Shown piece after piece: positions 28,325-40,202 of a stretch of 64,000 nt of DNA. How positions within the stretch are numbered: the stretch's first letter is position 1; every line of letters starts with the position of its first letter. The notes under the pieces are model-generated. The model did not search any database, was not told the origin of the DNA, and saw only the letters and a program-made list of their open reading frames with translations. This stretch comes from Cercozoa sp. M6MM (lineage: Eukaryota; Endomyxa: Ascetosporea): the NCBI GenBank assembly GCA_040357565.1, contig JBDODJ010000015.1; one strand, 5' to 3'. A program made the position numbers and the translations under genes.

Positions 28325-30403
28325 ATGCAGCGTCCGGTTGCTCTCTTAGCACTGCCTGCACTGGCAGCAGTGGTAACAGTGTCTTGTGGAAGTTGTTGTT
28401 TCAAATCAACCGTGGCGTTTGACGTGGAACAGGCGTCAGTGTCGTCAACGTCTGTTGTTGAGTTTTTCGACAAGCGAGGAAATCTCGTAAACACGTTTGA
28501 TGCATGTGGCGCTTCCAAGGTAGTTTTACAATACGTTTATCGCGATTGTTTGACCTCGTTGACGGTTGGGCCTTCTCAGAACACGTGCGTGAACTTTGAT
28601 GCCACCGCGAAGGCATACAGGGTCAATATCCCGGCCGGTGTGCAGCTGGAAATCACAATTCCGCGAACACTGACCTGGTGCACTAAACTGTTGATCTTTC
28701 TTACCGTCTCCTTATGTGTTTCTGGTGTCTAGGCCTGTGAAGAACTGCCGTTTCGGTGTAAACACGCGGAACTATGGCGATTTGGAACACGATGTTGAAG
28801 TTTCGCTGTCGCGCCGACAGCGCGGACAATACTTTTTCCTGCACGTGACTGATAGGAGTGAAAGCCTTTGCGAAAACCACGATGTGCAGAAGCAGGTGAT
28901 TTTGCGCCCTGTGCCTCTTCGCAGCCATGTACGTTCTGTCCCTTCCTTTCTGTCCTTTCTGTTTGCAAGACCAGTTTTTCTGCAGGGCGCCGATGTTCCC
29001 GAAATCAAAACCAACGCGTGTTGCTTTGTGCCAGACGAGTGCATGTCGAAAAACGACTTGCGTGTGGCAAGCGGCAGCAAGCCTCTGGCTACCACTGTCG
29101 GTGCTTGCACCTTCGGCAGTGTGAATGGTAAATTCGATACTTTAACTTCTTGCTTCTGTGTTTGTACGACAGGTTTGTGTAGTTCCGGAAGGTGTGACGG
29201 CGAGTTTCCACCGCTTGTCGACATTCACGCGATGGACAATGCGAAGCTGCGGCCGGCGATCTCCGAGCTTCCAAATTGAAGGGCCTACTGAGGTATGGTT
29301 TTTTGAGAAACGTTGCTTTGAAACTGTACCGTTTTTTTTTAAACGCAGGGCGCAGTCGACATTTGGAAGGACGCGGGCAGTGTCTGCGCGGTGAAATTCT
29401 CGTTCGATTCGCGAGCTGTCTGCGGCTCTGGTATGCTTGCGTTTCACTGGCTTGTGTTTGTTGTTTTGATGCTTGTATTGTAGGTCTCACTCCTCGTCGT
29501 ATCGAGTTGAGCGACAAGCCCACGAAGGTTCGCGAAACCTTTGATGTGCCGATCATTCAAAAGCTTTCACTCAAGTTGGACTGGTCACGGACCTCGGTCT
29601 TCCTGAAGCATGTGTACGTTCTCTCGTTGTCCCCTACCGTGCCTTTTCGATGTTTATGTAGTGATTGTGCACACGACTTGGGCTACGATTGGAAGCCACT
29701 TCCAGACACAGAAGGCGTCGCCAATGCTTTGGATGACACTGAGGATGCTTCTTTGCGACCTGTCGATCCAGAGGCTGTTCTTGAGTTGTTGAAGCCTCAC
29801 ATTGTTGGTGCGTTGCTTTAGATGCGTGTTTTTGGCACCATTAAACATCTACAAATGCATGCAGAGTCGATCCCCACTGGCGTCACGATTCATCTTGGCG
29901 TTGATCTCAAGCTCACTGACTTTGCACTTCGGTAGTCATCAACACTCTCAACTTTGGCTGTGAAGATGTTTTTTTCGTTGTTTGCAGCTTGAGCCGGATG
30001 TTCGTGAACCTTCCTTCGTGCCGTGTCAACAGCGAAGCCATGACTGTCTCAGCGATGGCGGTATTACTTTTGTTTCTTTAACTTTGGAGGTGTCAGATAG
30101 AGTATTTACATATGCAGCGCATCAAGTACCGCGTCGTGCCACGCTTGCGTCAGCGTAACCCTTTTTTCGTTTGTCGTGTTGAGTCCCAATATGTATCGGT
30201 GTTTTGCAGAACTGTGCCAGGTGCAGCTCATTGACGTCGACGATTTGGTCGACCCAGGCAGATGCCCTATCAACCGCCGCGTGCTTCGGCCGCTCTTGCT
30301 GCACATTGCCAACGAACAGATCGTGAAAAACGACGTTTGCGGCCGCATTGACGAGATCATTCGCGACAAATCGCCGTTCGGACAGGCGTTGGCTTTCGAG
30401 TAA
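28325..30403 (+). CDS. Orphan secreted protein, about nine exons
   Basis: The start at 28325 gives a signal peptide (MQRPVALLALPALAAVVTVS). The mature protein is Cys-containing and beta-rich in appearance: CGSCCFKSTVAFDVEQ, SKVVLQYVYRDCLTSL, VQLEITIPRTLTW, NCRFGVNTRNYGDLEHDVE, GQYFFLHVTDRSESLC, IKTNACCFVPDECM. Later exons read GAVDIWKDAGSVCAVKF, PRRIELSDKPTKVRETF, HDLGYDWKPLPD, LELLKPHIVGAL, IHLGVDLKLTDFAL, and QLIDVDDLVDPGRCP, ending ALAFE with a stop at 30401-30403. An in-frame stop in the fifth exon is avoided by taking the acceptor at TTGTGTAG/TTCC. I do not recognise the family; it is probably secreted or lumenal. Exon joins for the last third are less certain than for the first. Confidence 0.65.
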
Positions 30404-30667
30404 GACACTGACGAATTGAGTCGAACCTGTGAAATATTGGCGAACTTGTAGCTAGTAGCACTAAACACATTTTATACGCCTTGACGGGGGCGGTAGGCCT
30501 CTTTGGGCTCAAAAAACGCCTTGTGGCTCAAGAAACTGGCAAGGGAGTGTGCCTTGCCAACACAGGCCGTTAGCGACGTGCTTAGGGCCAGAACAGGGCT
30601 GTGCGCGATTCAGGCAAGTTTACCTGCGGCGCAATGAGGTATTCTTAGCTGCAGGCAAGATGAAGTT

Positions 30668-32759
30668 AGCTCGTGTGCCAATCAAAAGCAAAAAAATCTC
30701 GGTTGTCTTTCGTGTCCAAATGCAGTGTCGCGTCAAGCTCTGGCACCGAGGTGTCAGAGACTTCGGTATACGCCGTCGTCTACGAACTGGCAGAAAAGAA
30801 GGTAGTATACTTGTACTGCATTTGGTTGTGTGGTTCGATCTCGATCGTTGTGTGTGCGTTTTTCCAGTCCTGGCGTGTGTCGCATGAGGGCGGTTGGAGC
30901 GAGCTGCACCTATACCGTGACGTGCGTGACGGCACATATCGCATTGTGGGCTGGCTCGTGTCGGAAGAGAAGCCGATCCTGATCAATGTCAACATCACCG
31001 AGCTGTGCAAGCTGAAGATCAAGACGCCCGATTTCCACAAGCTCACGGACGAGACCGGCAAGGTTTGGGGTTTCGGGTACCACAACGGCACCAACTCGCT
31101 CGAGCAGGCACATGCTTTCGGCGAGCAGGTGTTGCAAGTCATCACGCGCTGCAAGGAGGTGCCTTTGCTCTGTCTAATTATATATATATATATATATATG
31201 TATATAAATATATATATATATGTATATAAATATATATATATATATATATGTATATAAATATATATATATATATTATATCGAGGTGTCCAGGAGCAACGAA
31301 AGCTTTCGGCGCCGCCACCGGTGCTTCCTCCGCCGCCGCCAACACAGACCAAGAACACAGGTAGTTTATTCTCGTGTCGTTTGCAGGCATGTTTTGTTAA
31401 TGTGTGTTGGGACTCGGGGGTTGGACAGCGACGTCGCCGCGGTCGCGCTGGGTGCCCCGACCGCCGTCGGTGCGTCGCAACTCGTGTGCTCAACCGCAGT
31501 TCCACAAGCGCGAAAGCGACGGTTTCGGTGACGACATCTTCGCGGCGGCACCGATGGGCAAACTGGACATTCTGCCTGTCAAGCCGTTGCGTGGTCCCGG
31601 TACTTTCCACATCCAACCTCTCATCCAACCTGAGAGCTACCGGTATGATACCTTATTGTCTAGGCTCGGACGAGCAGATCACGGACCCGCTAAGTGCAAT
31701 GCATGTGGAGCACGCAACTTACGACCCGCACACACGCACCTACACGGGCATTCCGCACGACTGGAAGAAACAACTTGAGGTGCAGTTCGGCTTGCCGCCA
31801 CGCATGCTTGAATTGCGCCGTGTCAGAGGTGCGTTTCTTCCTTGTCTTTGATTGTGTGGGGTGAATGCATTCCGTCGCATGCTTTTGTAGGATACAAGGA
31901 CCGCATTCCGTCGGTGCTGGTGCAGATGAGACATGCTCTGTGTGCTCAAGGCGGTCTCGAGAGCGAAGGCATCTTCCGCCTCGCTCCGGATGCTGAGCAG
32001 TGCGAGTGCGTGAAGCGGCAACTGAACGATGGCACCTTCCGCGGCTGCAACGACGTTAACATTGTTGCCAAGTGTGTTTCCTTCCTTTCTTGGGCAGCTT
32101 AATCAAGGTGTTTATTCTTATCAATCTGATCTCTCTTGGGCAGCTTAATCAAGGTGTGGTTCCGTGACCTTCCCGAACCGATCCTGTCGCCGCTGCCTGC
32201 TGTACTTGCTTTCTGCGTTGCTTTCGGTTGAGTTTACGCTCACGAACTGACCTGTGCACAGGAAGATATCGAGAAGGGCGGTTCCCCTGCTGCTGTGCGT
32301 TATCTTTTTTTTTCGCAGACTTCTGGTGTTGCTTCTTTATGTCGGAACTGTTCTCTAGGCTGGCGAGTTGGTGCAGAGGCTGCCAGAGCCCAACAACAGC
32401 ATCGGTATGGCCTTCTTTCGTCCCCATGTACTGACTAACGTGGTCGGAGTGCTTCTGTGCAGTCCTGTGGCTGTTGGACCTGTGCTGCGAGGTCACTGAG
32501 CACCAGTCCATGAATCGCATGACTCCGAAAAACATTGCCATTGTCATTACACCGGTAACTCTCATATCATCACACACTTCTGCCTGTGTTTCTGCAGGAG
32601 GTCCTCTCACAAAATGCTGTACAACAGAACTTGATCACGTCAAACTTTACGGACCCAATCAAGAACCTCACGTTCTCGCAAAAGGCCGCCGACTTTGTCG
32701 AGAACGCCATCTTGTGGCGCATGCAAAACGATCCGATCACGCCGCAAGTCTGCCTCTAA
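30668..32759 (+). CDS. WH1-CRIB-RhoGAP protein (5' exon unresolved)
   Basis: The domains in order are as follows. A WH1/EVH1-like module has VYAVVYELAEKK, EGGWSELHLYRDVRDGTY and KVWGFGYHNGTNSLEQAHA. A Pro-rich linker (APPPVLPPPPPTQT) and a Ser/Arg linker come next. A CRIB motif follows (ITDPLSAMHVEHATYD, TYTGIPHDWKKQLE). The C-terminus is a RhoGAP domain with the arginine-finger block GLESEGIFRLAPD, NLIKVWFRDLPEPILSPLP, LWLLDLCCEVTEHQSMN and MTPKNIAIVITP, ending TPQVCL at 32759. RhoGAPs switch off Rho/Rac GTPases; CRIB binds the GTP-loaded form and WH1 binds proline motifs, so this should be an actin-signalling regulator. I cannot identify the first exon: the frame is open from an acceptor near 30668. 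The second intron carries a long AT microsatellite. Confidence 0.85.
31177..31278. repeat. AT microsatellite (TATA/TGTATATAAA) in RhoGAP intron
   Basis: About 100 bp of alternating AT with three TGTATATAAATATATA periods, located in the intron after the WH1 exon ending ITRCKE. Confidence 0.95.
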
Positions 32760-32850
32760 ACGGCCGAGCTCATTTTACCCTTAAAGCGCTCGTTTTCACT
32801 TGCCATCGTCCGCTTACCGTAAGTCAGCAAGACTGTTAGGCTGCTATGGG

Positions 32851-32884
<34 letters not shown>

Positions 32885-33248
32885 CGAATCAAACCGAGCC
32901 GAAACACAAAATCACGGGTGCCTCCCAGGAACGCCTGAACTTCGCTAGCGAGCACTCAGGAGTCGCTTAGGCGAACCAAGGGCCGCGCTGAGCGAGTCAC
33001 CTAGAGCCTGGATACTACTATTATCCATTTTTCGAGGTTCGCTTTTTCCGTAACACGAGAGTGGTTCGGTGTCTGGTGGGTACCAGATGTGCAATGTGAC
33101 CGAAATTAAAGCGTTCCAGTGCAATATTTGCTGTTTAATGTTTGGTTTTGCTGGGTCATATTTTCGGGCCCTTTTATTCTCGGTCGAATTCGTGAGAGTT
33201 TTTCTGCGTGCAGGCAGACGCTGTTGACGAAAGAGAGCAAGAAAGAAC
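32760..33248. other. Intergenic region, 489 bp, with AT tract
   Basis: Between the RhoGAP stop and the Dhh1 start; both genes read rightward. It contains an (AT) tract at about 32853-32882 and otherwise no recognisable feature. It should hold the RhoGAP 3' UTR and the Dhh1 promoter and 5' UTR. Confidence 0.5.
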
Positions 33249-36200
33249 ATGGAACCGCCTTCAGTCGCTACGACGGTAAACCATTGTCGGCGTGCAGACA
33301 CTTCTGTTTGACAGGATGCTTTTGTATTGGCAGATTGATCACTTTGGCGTGTTGGCGCTGGATGGCCAGGACGGCCCGGATGACGAGGTGCCGTCCTTCC
33401 CGTCGCGCCAGCACTCGACGGCATCGCCACAGCAGCCGCAGCAGCAGCAGCAGCATTGGGACTACGGGGTGCGCACGCTCTCTTTTTCTCTGTATCTGAA
33501 TGTATCATATGGAATGTATCATATGTCAATTGTCGCAGTATGGCCACTACGACTACGGACAGGCGCAGCAGCAGATGTACTACCAGCAGCAGCAGTACCA
33601 ACAGCAACAACAGTACATGGCGCAGTCGCACCAAGGCGGTACTGTTTGTCTTGCATGTCTGAAAGTTATGACACTGCTCTACACATGGTTGGTGACACAG
33701 GCCAAGGCAAGGAGGATGACACGCGATACTACCAGCAAGCGTACCCGTCGCCGGCCTACCATGGTAGCTTCCTCACTCGTCTTTAAAGAGTTGGGTGTAT
33801 TGTGTGTCTGTGTGTCTGCAGGATACTCGCCAATGTACATGCCGCAGACGCACCAGGCACAGGCAGCGCAGGACTCACAGCAGCCGCAGCAGCAGGGTCA
33901 GCAGGGTCAGAATCAGCAAGGCCAGAATCAGCAAGGCCAACAGGGACATCATTACGGTAGTTTGTTACCATAATGTCCCCAGGGATGTACCTATATGGTC
34001 CGATTCGTGCAGGCTACCCTCCTGGCTACTACCAGGGCTACTACCCACCGAACCCGTACTACCGGCAGCAGCAGTACTACATGCAGCAGCAGCAGTACTA
34101 CATGCACGGACACCCGCACATGGCGCCGCACTACGTACTTGCAGTTTGCTCTGTCGTTCTTACCAGTTGGTTTCCTGATACCCTGTTGCAGATGCCGCCG
34201 CAGGAGCAGAAGGAACTGGAGACGCCTGTCGTGATGAAGTCGCACGAGGAGGAGAAACGCGGTGCTGCGACTGACTCGACGCAACAAGAAAAGCCGCCGA
34301 AGCAGCAGCCGCCGAAGAAGCAGCCGAAGCCATCAGAAGAGCCGCCGAAGCAGGAGACGTCGCCGCAGTCGAAGCAGCGCAGCGAGAGCGCCGAGTCGAA
34401 GAAGAAGTCGAAGCGCAACGGCTCCAAGAAGCCAAAGGACACGTCGTCGCCGACTGAGGTATGTGTGTGTGGTATGTGTGTGTGTGGTATGTGTGTGTGT
34501 GGTATGTGNNNNNNNNNNTGTGTGTGTGGTATGTGTGTGTGTGGTATGTGTGTGTGTGGTATGTGTGTGTGTGTGTGGTATGTGTGTGTGTGTGGTATGT
34601 GTGTGTGTGTGTGTGTGTACATGTGTTTGTGTATGGGGACGTGTGTATGGGAACAGACTGCAAGTGTTAAAAAGGAGGTTGAAAAGGAGAGCACCGGCGC
34701 TCCGGCCTCGTACAAGAGTGCTATCGCGAGTGCAGGCACCAAGAAGCCGTCGGCACCTGCGACGAAGCCGAGCGACGTCGATGCGCAGCTGCGCGCTCAG
34801 GTACGGCTGTCTGTACATCCTCCCCCCCCCCTCCCCCCCCCCCCCCCTCCCGGCAGGTGGCACAGCAGTCGCAGAAGGCAGAGAAAGCACGTGCCGTTGT
34901 GGCCACCGGGTCGGCTGCGGCGTCGACGTCGACGCGTGCCAAGGTACGTCGTGTGTCTTGCTGGGTACCTAGACTGGGTACCTAGAGTATGTGTGTGTGT
35001 GTGTGTGCAGGGCAAGGTGAATTTTGAGAGCGAGGAGTGGCGCTCGCAGCTGCACGTGCCGCAGGCGGACCAGCGACACCGCACGGCCGACGTGACGTCG
35101 ACGCGCGGCGTGCAGTGGGACTCGTTCGGCCTCAGTCGCGAGCTGATGGCCGGCATCTTTGAGATGGGCTTTGAGGTGCCCTCGCCCATCCAGGAGGGTA
35201 CCTTGCACCGTATGTATATATATATATATGTATATATAGATGTAGTGTATATGTATAGTGTATATGTGTATGTATAGTGTATATATGTATGTATATTGTA
35301 TATGTATCGTGTATAGTGTATATCTGTATATGTATAGTGTATATATAGTTGTATATATATATATATAAATATATATATATATAAGATACATATATAGTAG
35401 AGATATATACAAGTTATGTGTATATGTGTATAATGGCAGTGGCAATCCCGCCGGCACTGGAGGGCAAGCACGTGCTGGCACGCGCCAAGAACGGCACGGG
35501 CAAGACGGGCGCCTTCGTGGTGCCGGTGCTGCACGCCGTGGAGCTGTCGCGGCACGAGGTGCAGGTCGTGGTGCTGGTGCCGACGCGCGAGCTGGCCTTC
35601 CAGACCAGCAACACGATCAAGCGCATGGGCAAGTACCTGGGCCACTCGCAGGCCAAGCAGCACAAGCACAAGAAGAGCGGCAGACGCGGCGGCCTCGAGT
35701 GCGTCGTGCTCACGGGCGGTCAGTCGGTGCGCGACGATGTGATCCGACTCAAGGCGGGCCCGCACGTGGTGGTGGCTACGATCGGCCGCCTGCTCGACCT
35801 GGTGGAGCAGAAGGCGGCCGACCTGTCGCACACGAAGCTCGTCGTCATGGACGAGGCCGACAAGCTTCTGTCGTCGCAGTGGACGCCGCTCATTGAGAAG
35901 GTATGCCCTATAGATACTTCGCCTATAGACACTTCGCCTGTCTTACACTATCTTACCCGATTCGTGTTCGATAGGTGCTGCGATATACGCCGCAGGAGCG
36001 GCAGATTATGGCGCTGTCGGCGACGTTTCCGAACTCAGTGCGCGGCTTCCAACAGAAGTGGCTACCTGCCGATAGGTAGGCTAGTTCTTACCCCCCCCTT
36101 ACCCCTTCCTACCCTCCCCACTCCCCATCCTTCTTACTGTGCGGCAGGTGCGCCACGGTGAGCACGATGCAGTCGCTGACGCTGGAGGGCGTCACGCAGT

Positions 36201-36976
36201 ACTATGCCTTCGTGCAGGAGAAGCAGAAGCTGCAGTGTCTCAAGACGCTGTTCGCCAAGCTGGGTAGCGTCCTTCCCTGTGTGTTTATAGCCCCTGCTTT
36301 ACCCCCCCCCCCCCGCGCAGAAATCCAGCAGTGTATTGTGTTCTGCAACTCGGTACATCGCACGGAACTCCTGGCGCAGAAAATCATCGATCTCGGGCTG
36401 AGTTGCTTCTTTATTCACAGGTACCTTCGTGTTTTGTACTATCATGTTTTGTACTATCCTGTACTCTGTACGAGTCTCTTTGTACGAGTCTCTTTGTACG
36501 AGTCTATTTGTACGGTCGGTTTGTACAGCAAGATGCCGCAGCGTGACCGCAATCGCGTGTTCCACGAGTTCCGCCAGGGTACTTGGGCTAGTTTATTTAT
36601 TGATATTGTGATAATGACCTGTGTGACCCGGTGGCCTCACAGGCAAGTGCCGCGTACTTGTGTGCACGGACCTGTTGACGCGCGGCATTGACGTGCAGAC
36701 CGTGAACGTTGTGATCAACTTTGACATGCCGGTGCACGCCGAGACGTACCTACACCGCATCGGTCGCTCCGGACGCTATGGCCATCTGGGCCTCGCTATC
36801 AATCTCGTGACGCAGAAGGACCGTGACCACTTGTTCCGCATTGAGGTACACACTGCCTTGTTCTACTTGGACGACACTTGTTTTTAACTGTATTATCGTA
36901 CTACACACAGGGCAAGTTGGGTGCACGCATCGAGGCCATCCCGCAGCAGGTCGATCGAAGCATCTACGCTGTCTAA
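33249..36976 (+). CDS. DHH1: DDX6/Dhh1-family DEAD-box RNA helicase with prion-like N-terminus
   Basis: The first exon is MEPPSVATT. Then comes a long Gln/Tyr/Pro/Gly-rich segment ([41 protein letters not shown]), a Lys/Pro/Ser-rich charged stretch, and the helicase core: [20 protein letters not shown] and PSPIQE (Q motif), AKNGTGKT (I), PTRELAF (Ia), [15 protein letters not shown] (Ib), [10 protein letters not shown] (II), ALSATFP (III), [16 protein letters not shown] (IV), [12 protein letters not shown] (V), [12 protein letters not shown] (VI), ending [11 protein letters not shown]. The C-terminal half is nearly identical to Dhh1/DDX6, which drives mRNA decapping and P-body assembly. An extra Lys/His-rich loop ([15 protein letters not shown]) follows motif Ia. 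Microsatellites and a 10-N gap lie in introns. Confidence 0.93.
34459..34619. repeat. GT/GGTATGTGTGTGT microsatellite with a 10-N gap (34509-34518)
   Basis: An array of GGTATGTGTGTGT units fills an intron of the Dhh1 gene; ten N mark a place where its length was not resolved. Confidence 0.95.
35214..35420. repeat. TATA/TGTATA-rich microsatellite in a Dhh1 intron
   Basis: About 200 bp of TATATA, TGTATAGTGTATA and related units fill the intron between the Q-motif exon (..PSPIQEG) and the exon carrying motif I. Confidence 0.95.
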
Positions 36977-37335
36977 CAACAACAGCAACAACTACAACAA
37001 CACTTCCATTGCCCAACCCTCACACACACACACACACAAACGACAGCTCTCTCAAGAGGCAAAAACAAAATGTGGACCGACCCATGTCCAGACCCAAGCG
37101 AAATTTCACCCCGGCAGTGTCAGTAGACCCCTTTTTTCTTGCATTTCGTGAGCTTGCGTTCTTAGTGCACTGACTACGATGCAAACTGTATTGATGCGGT
37201 AGCTAACTAACAGTATTCGCTGCATCGCGGCAATCCAGACAGTTCGATGTAGGCGTCTTAACTGAAAGACGAAAGAAAAATACGCATCTGTCACGACTCA
37301 CGAGCACAAATTAGTCGCCTCGCATGGCGTGATTA

Positions 37336-38241
37336 CTACTGGGCCTGCTCAAGCAGCTTGCCGAGCGTGAACTGGCGCGCCTCCTCGTCGGTGTTGATCT
37401 TGCTGAGACGGGCCGTCGAGTAGAAGTTGTCGGCAAAGCTACGCACAGGTTCAGTAAAAGGACACAACACAGACATCACAAGCAGACGAAGCTACAGGAG
37501 AGCCGAGTGGTAGAGCTCCAGGTCGCCGATAAGGTCCTGCTCGATCCAGTCGTTCTGCTTGAGCTTCTCCTTCTTGGCGCCTGCAGTTTCAAAAGCATAC
37601 ACAAGACAAGACAAAAAGAGCCGGCCCAATAAAGATGCAAAAGACAAGCGCACGGAGCAGCGAGTAACGCGCCGCACGCAGAGCGAACTCTTCGACCTTG
37701 TTCTTCGGGCCGAACTTGACGGCCATCTTGATGGCCTTCTTGTCTGCCAGAAAACACGAGGGACATCGAGGGACATTATCACCCAGAAACAGGAGAAGGC
37801 CGCTGTACTCTTGCCGGTCGAAGGCAGGTAGTCAAACACCTCAGGCTCGATCAGGTGGTCCACGCACTGCAGGCCGTACTCGATGGCCTCCTGCACGAAG
37901 CCGTGCTTACGCAGGTGCGCCTGCACGTCCTCGTCGATCGGCATCGTGTACATCACTGGCGCAAAGTACTTCTGCGCACGCGCACACACAAACACACATT
38001 GCTGGCAACTAAAAAACACAAACACAAACACAAAAACGCACGCTCGTGGACGGCAGCTCGCGCAGAACGCCAGTCTTCTCCAGCAGCCTCTGGAACTTCT
38101 CATCATTCGTCATGGCCGAAATGGCCTTGGTACGCTGCGCCATGCGCTGCAACGTGCGCGTCGACAGCTTCTGCATCACTTGGACTGGGCTGTGCACACA
38201 GCAACACGGAAAATAAAACACAGCAATGCTAACCAGGACAT
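37336..38241 (-). CDS. Small conserved-looking protein of unknown function
   Basis: Six exons join in frame. A first exon ATGTCCTG at 38241 gives MSCPVQVMQKLSTRT; a start at the second Met (38176) is also possible. The rest reads RMAQRTKAISAMTNDEKF, LLEKTGVLRELP, YFAPVMYTMPIDEDVQAHL, EAIEYGLQCVDHLIEPEVF, AIKMAVKFGPKNKVEEFAL, KLKQNDWIEQDLIGDLEL, FADNFYSTARLSKINTDEE and a C-terminus LGKLLEQAQ. It is helical, basic at the N-terminus and about 210 residues long, with no signal peptide or membrane segment. The good codon-level continuity over six exons supports a real gene. I recognise no domain. The basic N-terminus could be a mitochondrial presequence, but that is a guess. Confidence 0.6.
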
Positions 38242-38441
38242 CACGGGCCGCTCATAGATACAACATACATCTGAGTAACCGCGGCGGAGAACTCTGTGGG
38301 CGCACCTGGTGCAGCGCGAAAACTTGTACCGCGTCCTTAAAAAACCAACTGATCTTTGAAGAATTTGTGTGACTCAGCAACTTTGTAATCTGGTCAGATT
38401 AGCAGGCGTAGGCGTGTGTTACCTTTTTGGGTCGGTGAAGG

Positions 38442-39909
38442 ATGAATCAATCCACCTGGTTGTGGGATACGGGCCAATCTGGCTTTCGGGCTTTCGATAC
38501 CGCGACACAAATGGAGCTCGATCACGCTTTCTCTGTACCTTGACACTGCAACCAGCCTTTCACATCTGCTCAAAAAGGTGTACGATAGACGGGCCAATCA
38601 CAAGTAATTCCGACGAGTGGTTTCTTCGCGAATGCTCCGCCTGGTCGCTATGTGATTCAACTCGACCAGTCCGTTCCGAGCCGAGAAGGCATAGTGGTGC
38701 CAAGATGTGTTTAAAAAATGTGTGGTTCTTTCAAGCACTTTGTGTTAGGGATACCAAGTCAACACTGAAACTGGGGTTGTTCGAATGGTGCAGCGGTCGA
38801 TCAGTATTGACAGTGAAGAAACGCCAGTCGGGTACTGTATCTTCTGTACTTGCTGCTTTGAGATGCGAAGAAACGCAGAGAGCAAGAAACGATTCGAGTC
38901 TGCTGCCACGATGGCGTTTGGATCGGTTTGGATCCGCGTGCCGGCAAATGCGAGGCCAAGTCGTGCAGTACACTTGCGAACAAGGAAGACTTCCCGGATG
39001 ACGTGTGCTCGATCTGTCTGGTACTCTCCACCCAGCCTACACGTGCTTCCGTTATTTTTTAAAACACAACGATGCAGAGTGACTGGGAAGTCGCAAAACC
39101 GTACAAGCTCGTTTGCGGGCATCCTTTCCACCTGTCTTGTCTGCGCGCAGCATTCAAAACCTTCAACAAGTGTCCCACCTGCCGACACGTGTATGATTGT
39201 TGTGTCTCCTGGCTCATGATTAGATGCTCATGAGAGCGTGTGTCGACAGACTGGCCAAAACAATGGGCACGATGCCTCCGGGAACGCTTTCGATTCGGAG
39301 ACAGCACGTTGCTCTGGCAGGGCATCCGAACGCTGGCTCTTTTGGTGAGCCGAATTGAACTAAAGAAATAGCGTGTGCCCATTGGCTTTCTGTTGCAGAG
39401 CTCAAGTTTGACATTCCTTCCGGTACCCAAAGTGAGGAGCACCCGAACCCTGGCCTGCGATACCAAGGCGCGCACCGATACGGCTACCTTCCGGACACAC
39501 CTGGTTTCTCGTCCACTCCTATGTGCCGCCGTGTGTTTTATATTTTTGCTTTGAGGAGAACAGAAGGCCGAAAGGTGCTACGCATGTTTAAAGTGGCCTT
39601 CCGACGGCGTTTGTTCTTCAAAGTTGGCTACTCTATCACTCGTGATATCGACAATGTTGTCGTTTGGAACGGTATGATTCTTTTTTTTTGTGCTGCAGAC
39701 ATTATTTATTTCTGTGCAAATCCACCAGGCATACATGTCAAGACGAATCTCCACGGAGGCGCGGCAAACTTCGGCTTCCCCGACGCGACATACGTATCTT
39801 TTTGTGAACTTGCGCTCGTGTGGCATCACTGTTGCTCCCTGTGCAGCTGCAGCGCGTGCAAGAAGAGCTGCAAGCCAAAGGCATCACCGAGGAGGACATG
39901 ACACCATAG
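38442..39909 (+). CDS. Deltex-like E3 ubiquitin ligase (WWE-RING-DTC)
   Basis: The N-terminal exon reads MNQSTWLWDTGQSGFRAFD ..MELDHAF, followed by GRYVIQLDQ and YQVNTETGVVRMVQR. That is the W..W...G..F..LE..F / Y.IDL / QVN..TG..R.V.R pattern of a WWE domain. Next is a RING-H2 finger: CSIC, LVCGHPFHLSCLRAAF, KCPTCRH. Then a complete Deltex C-terminal (DTC) domain: MGTMPPGTLSI, FDIPSGTQSEEHPNPGLRY, GYLPDTPEGRKVLRMFKVAF, FFKVGYSITRDIDNVVVWN, HVKTNLHGGAANFGFPDATY and LQRVQEELQAKGI. Deltex RING-DTC ligases ubiquitinate targets and bind ADP-ribose through DTC; WWE domains bind poly-ADP-ribose or related ligands. Exon joins in the WWE and between RING and DTC are by eye. The protein is compact, without the long spacer of animal DTX1/2. 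Confidence 0.85.
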
Positions 39910-40202
39910 GCCGTCGCAACTCCTAAGCTTGCGCTTGAAACTTCATCCCTTTCGGCATAAGGCGATGCATGACTATAGTATTACTAAAACTCACAGTAGA
40001 ACGATTAAAACACACAATACTTTTGACGTGAGTCATCAATGATCACACTCTGACCCACTCCCATCTGTTGTTATTTTCCTCTTTTGCTCTGCCTGCAGCA
40101 GCGCTGTGTGGTGCTGGTGTTTGAAGGATAGAGCAGTGCCGCACGTGCTGCGTGTGATTATTGTATTATCGCGCTGATACGAAAAACGATCGTTCAGACA
40201 AC
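39910..40202. other. Intergenic region, 293 bp
   Basis: Spacer between the Deltex-like stop and the ADAM-like start, both read rightward. No repeat, RNA gene or coding exon is recognised. Confidence 0.5.
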
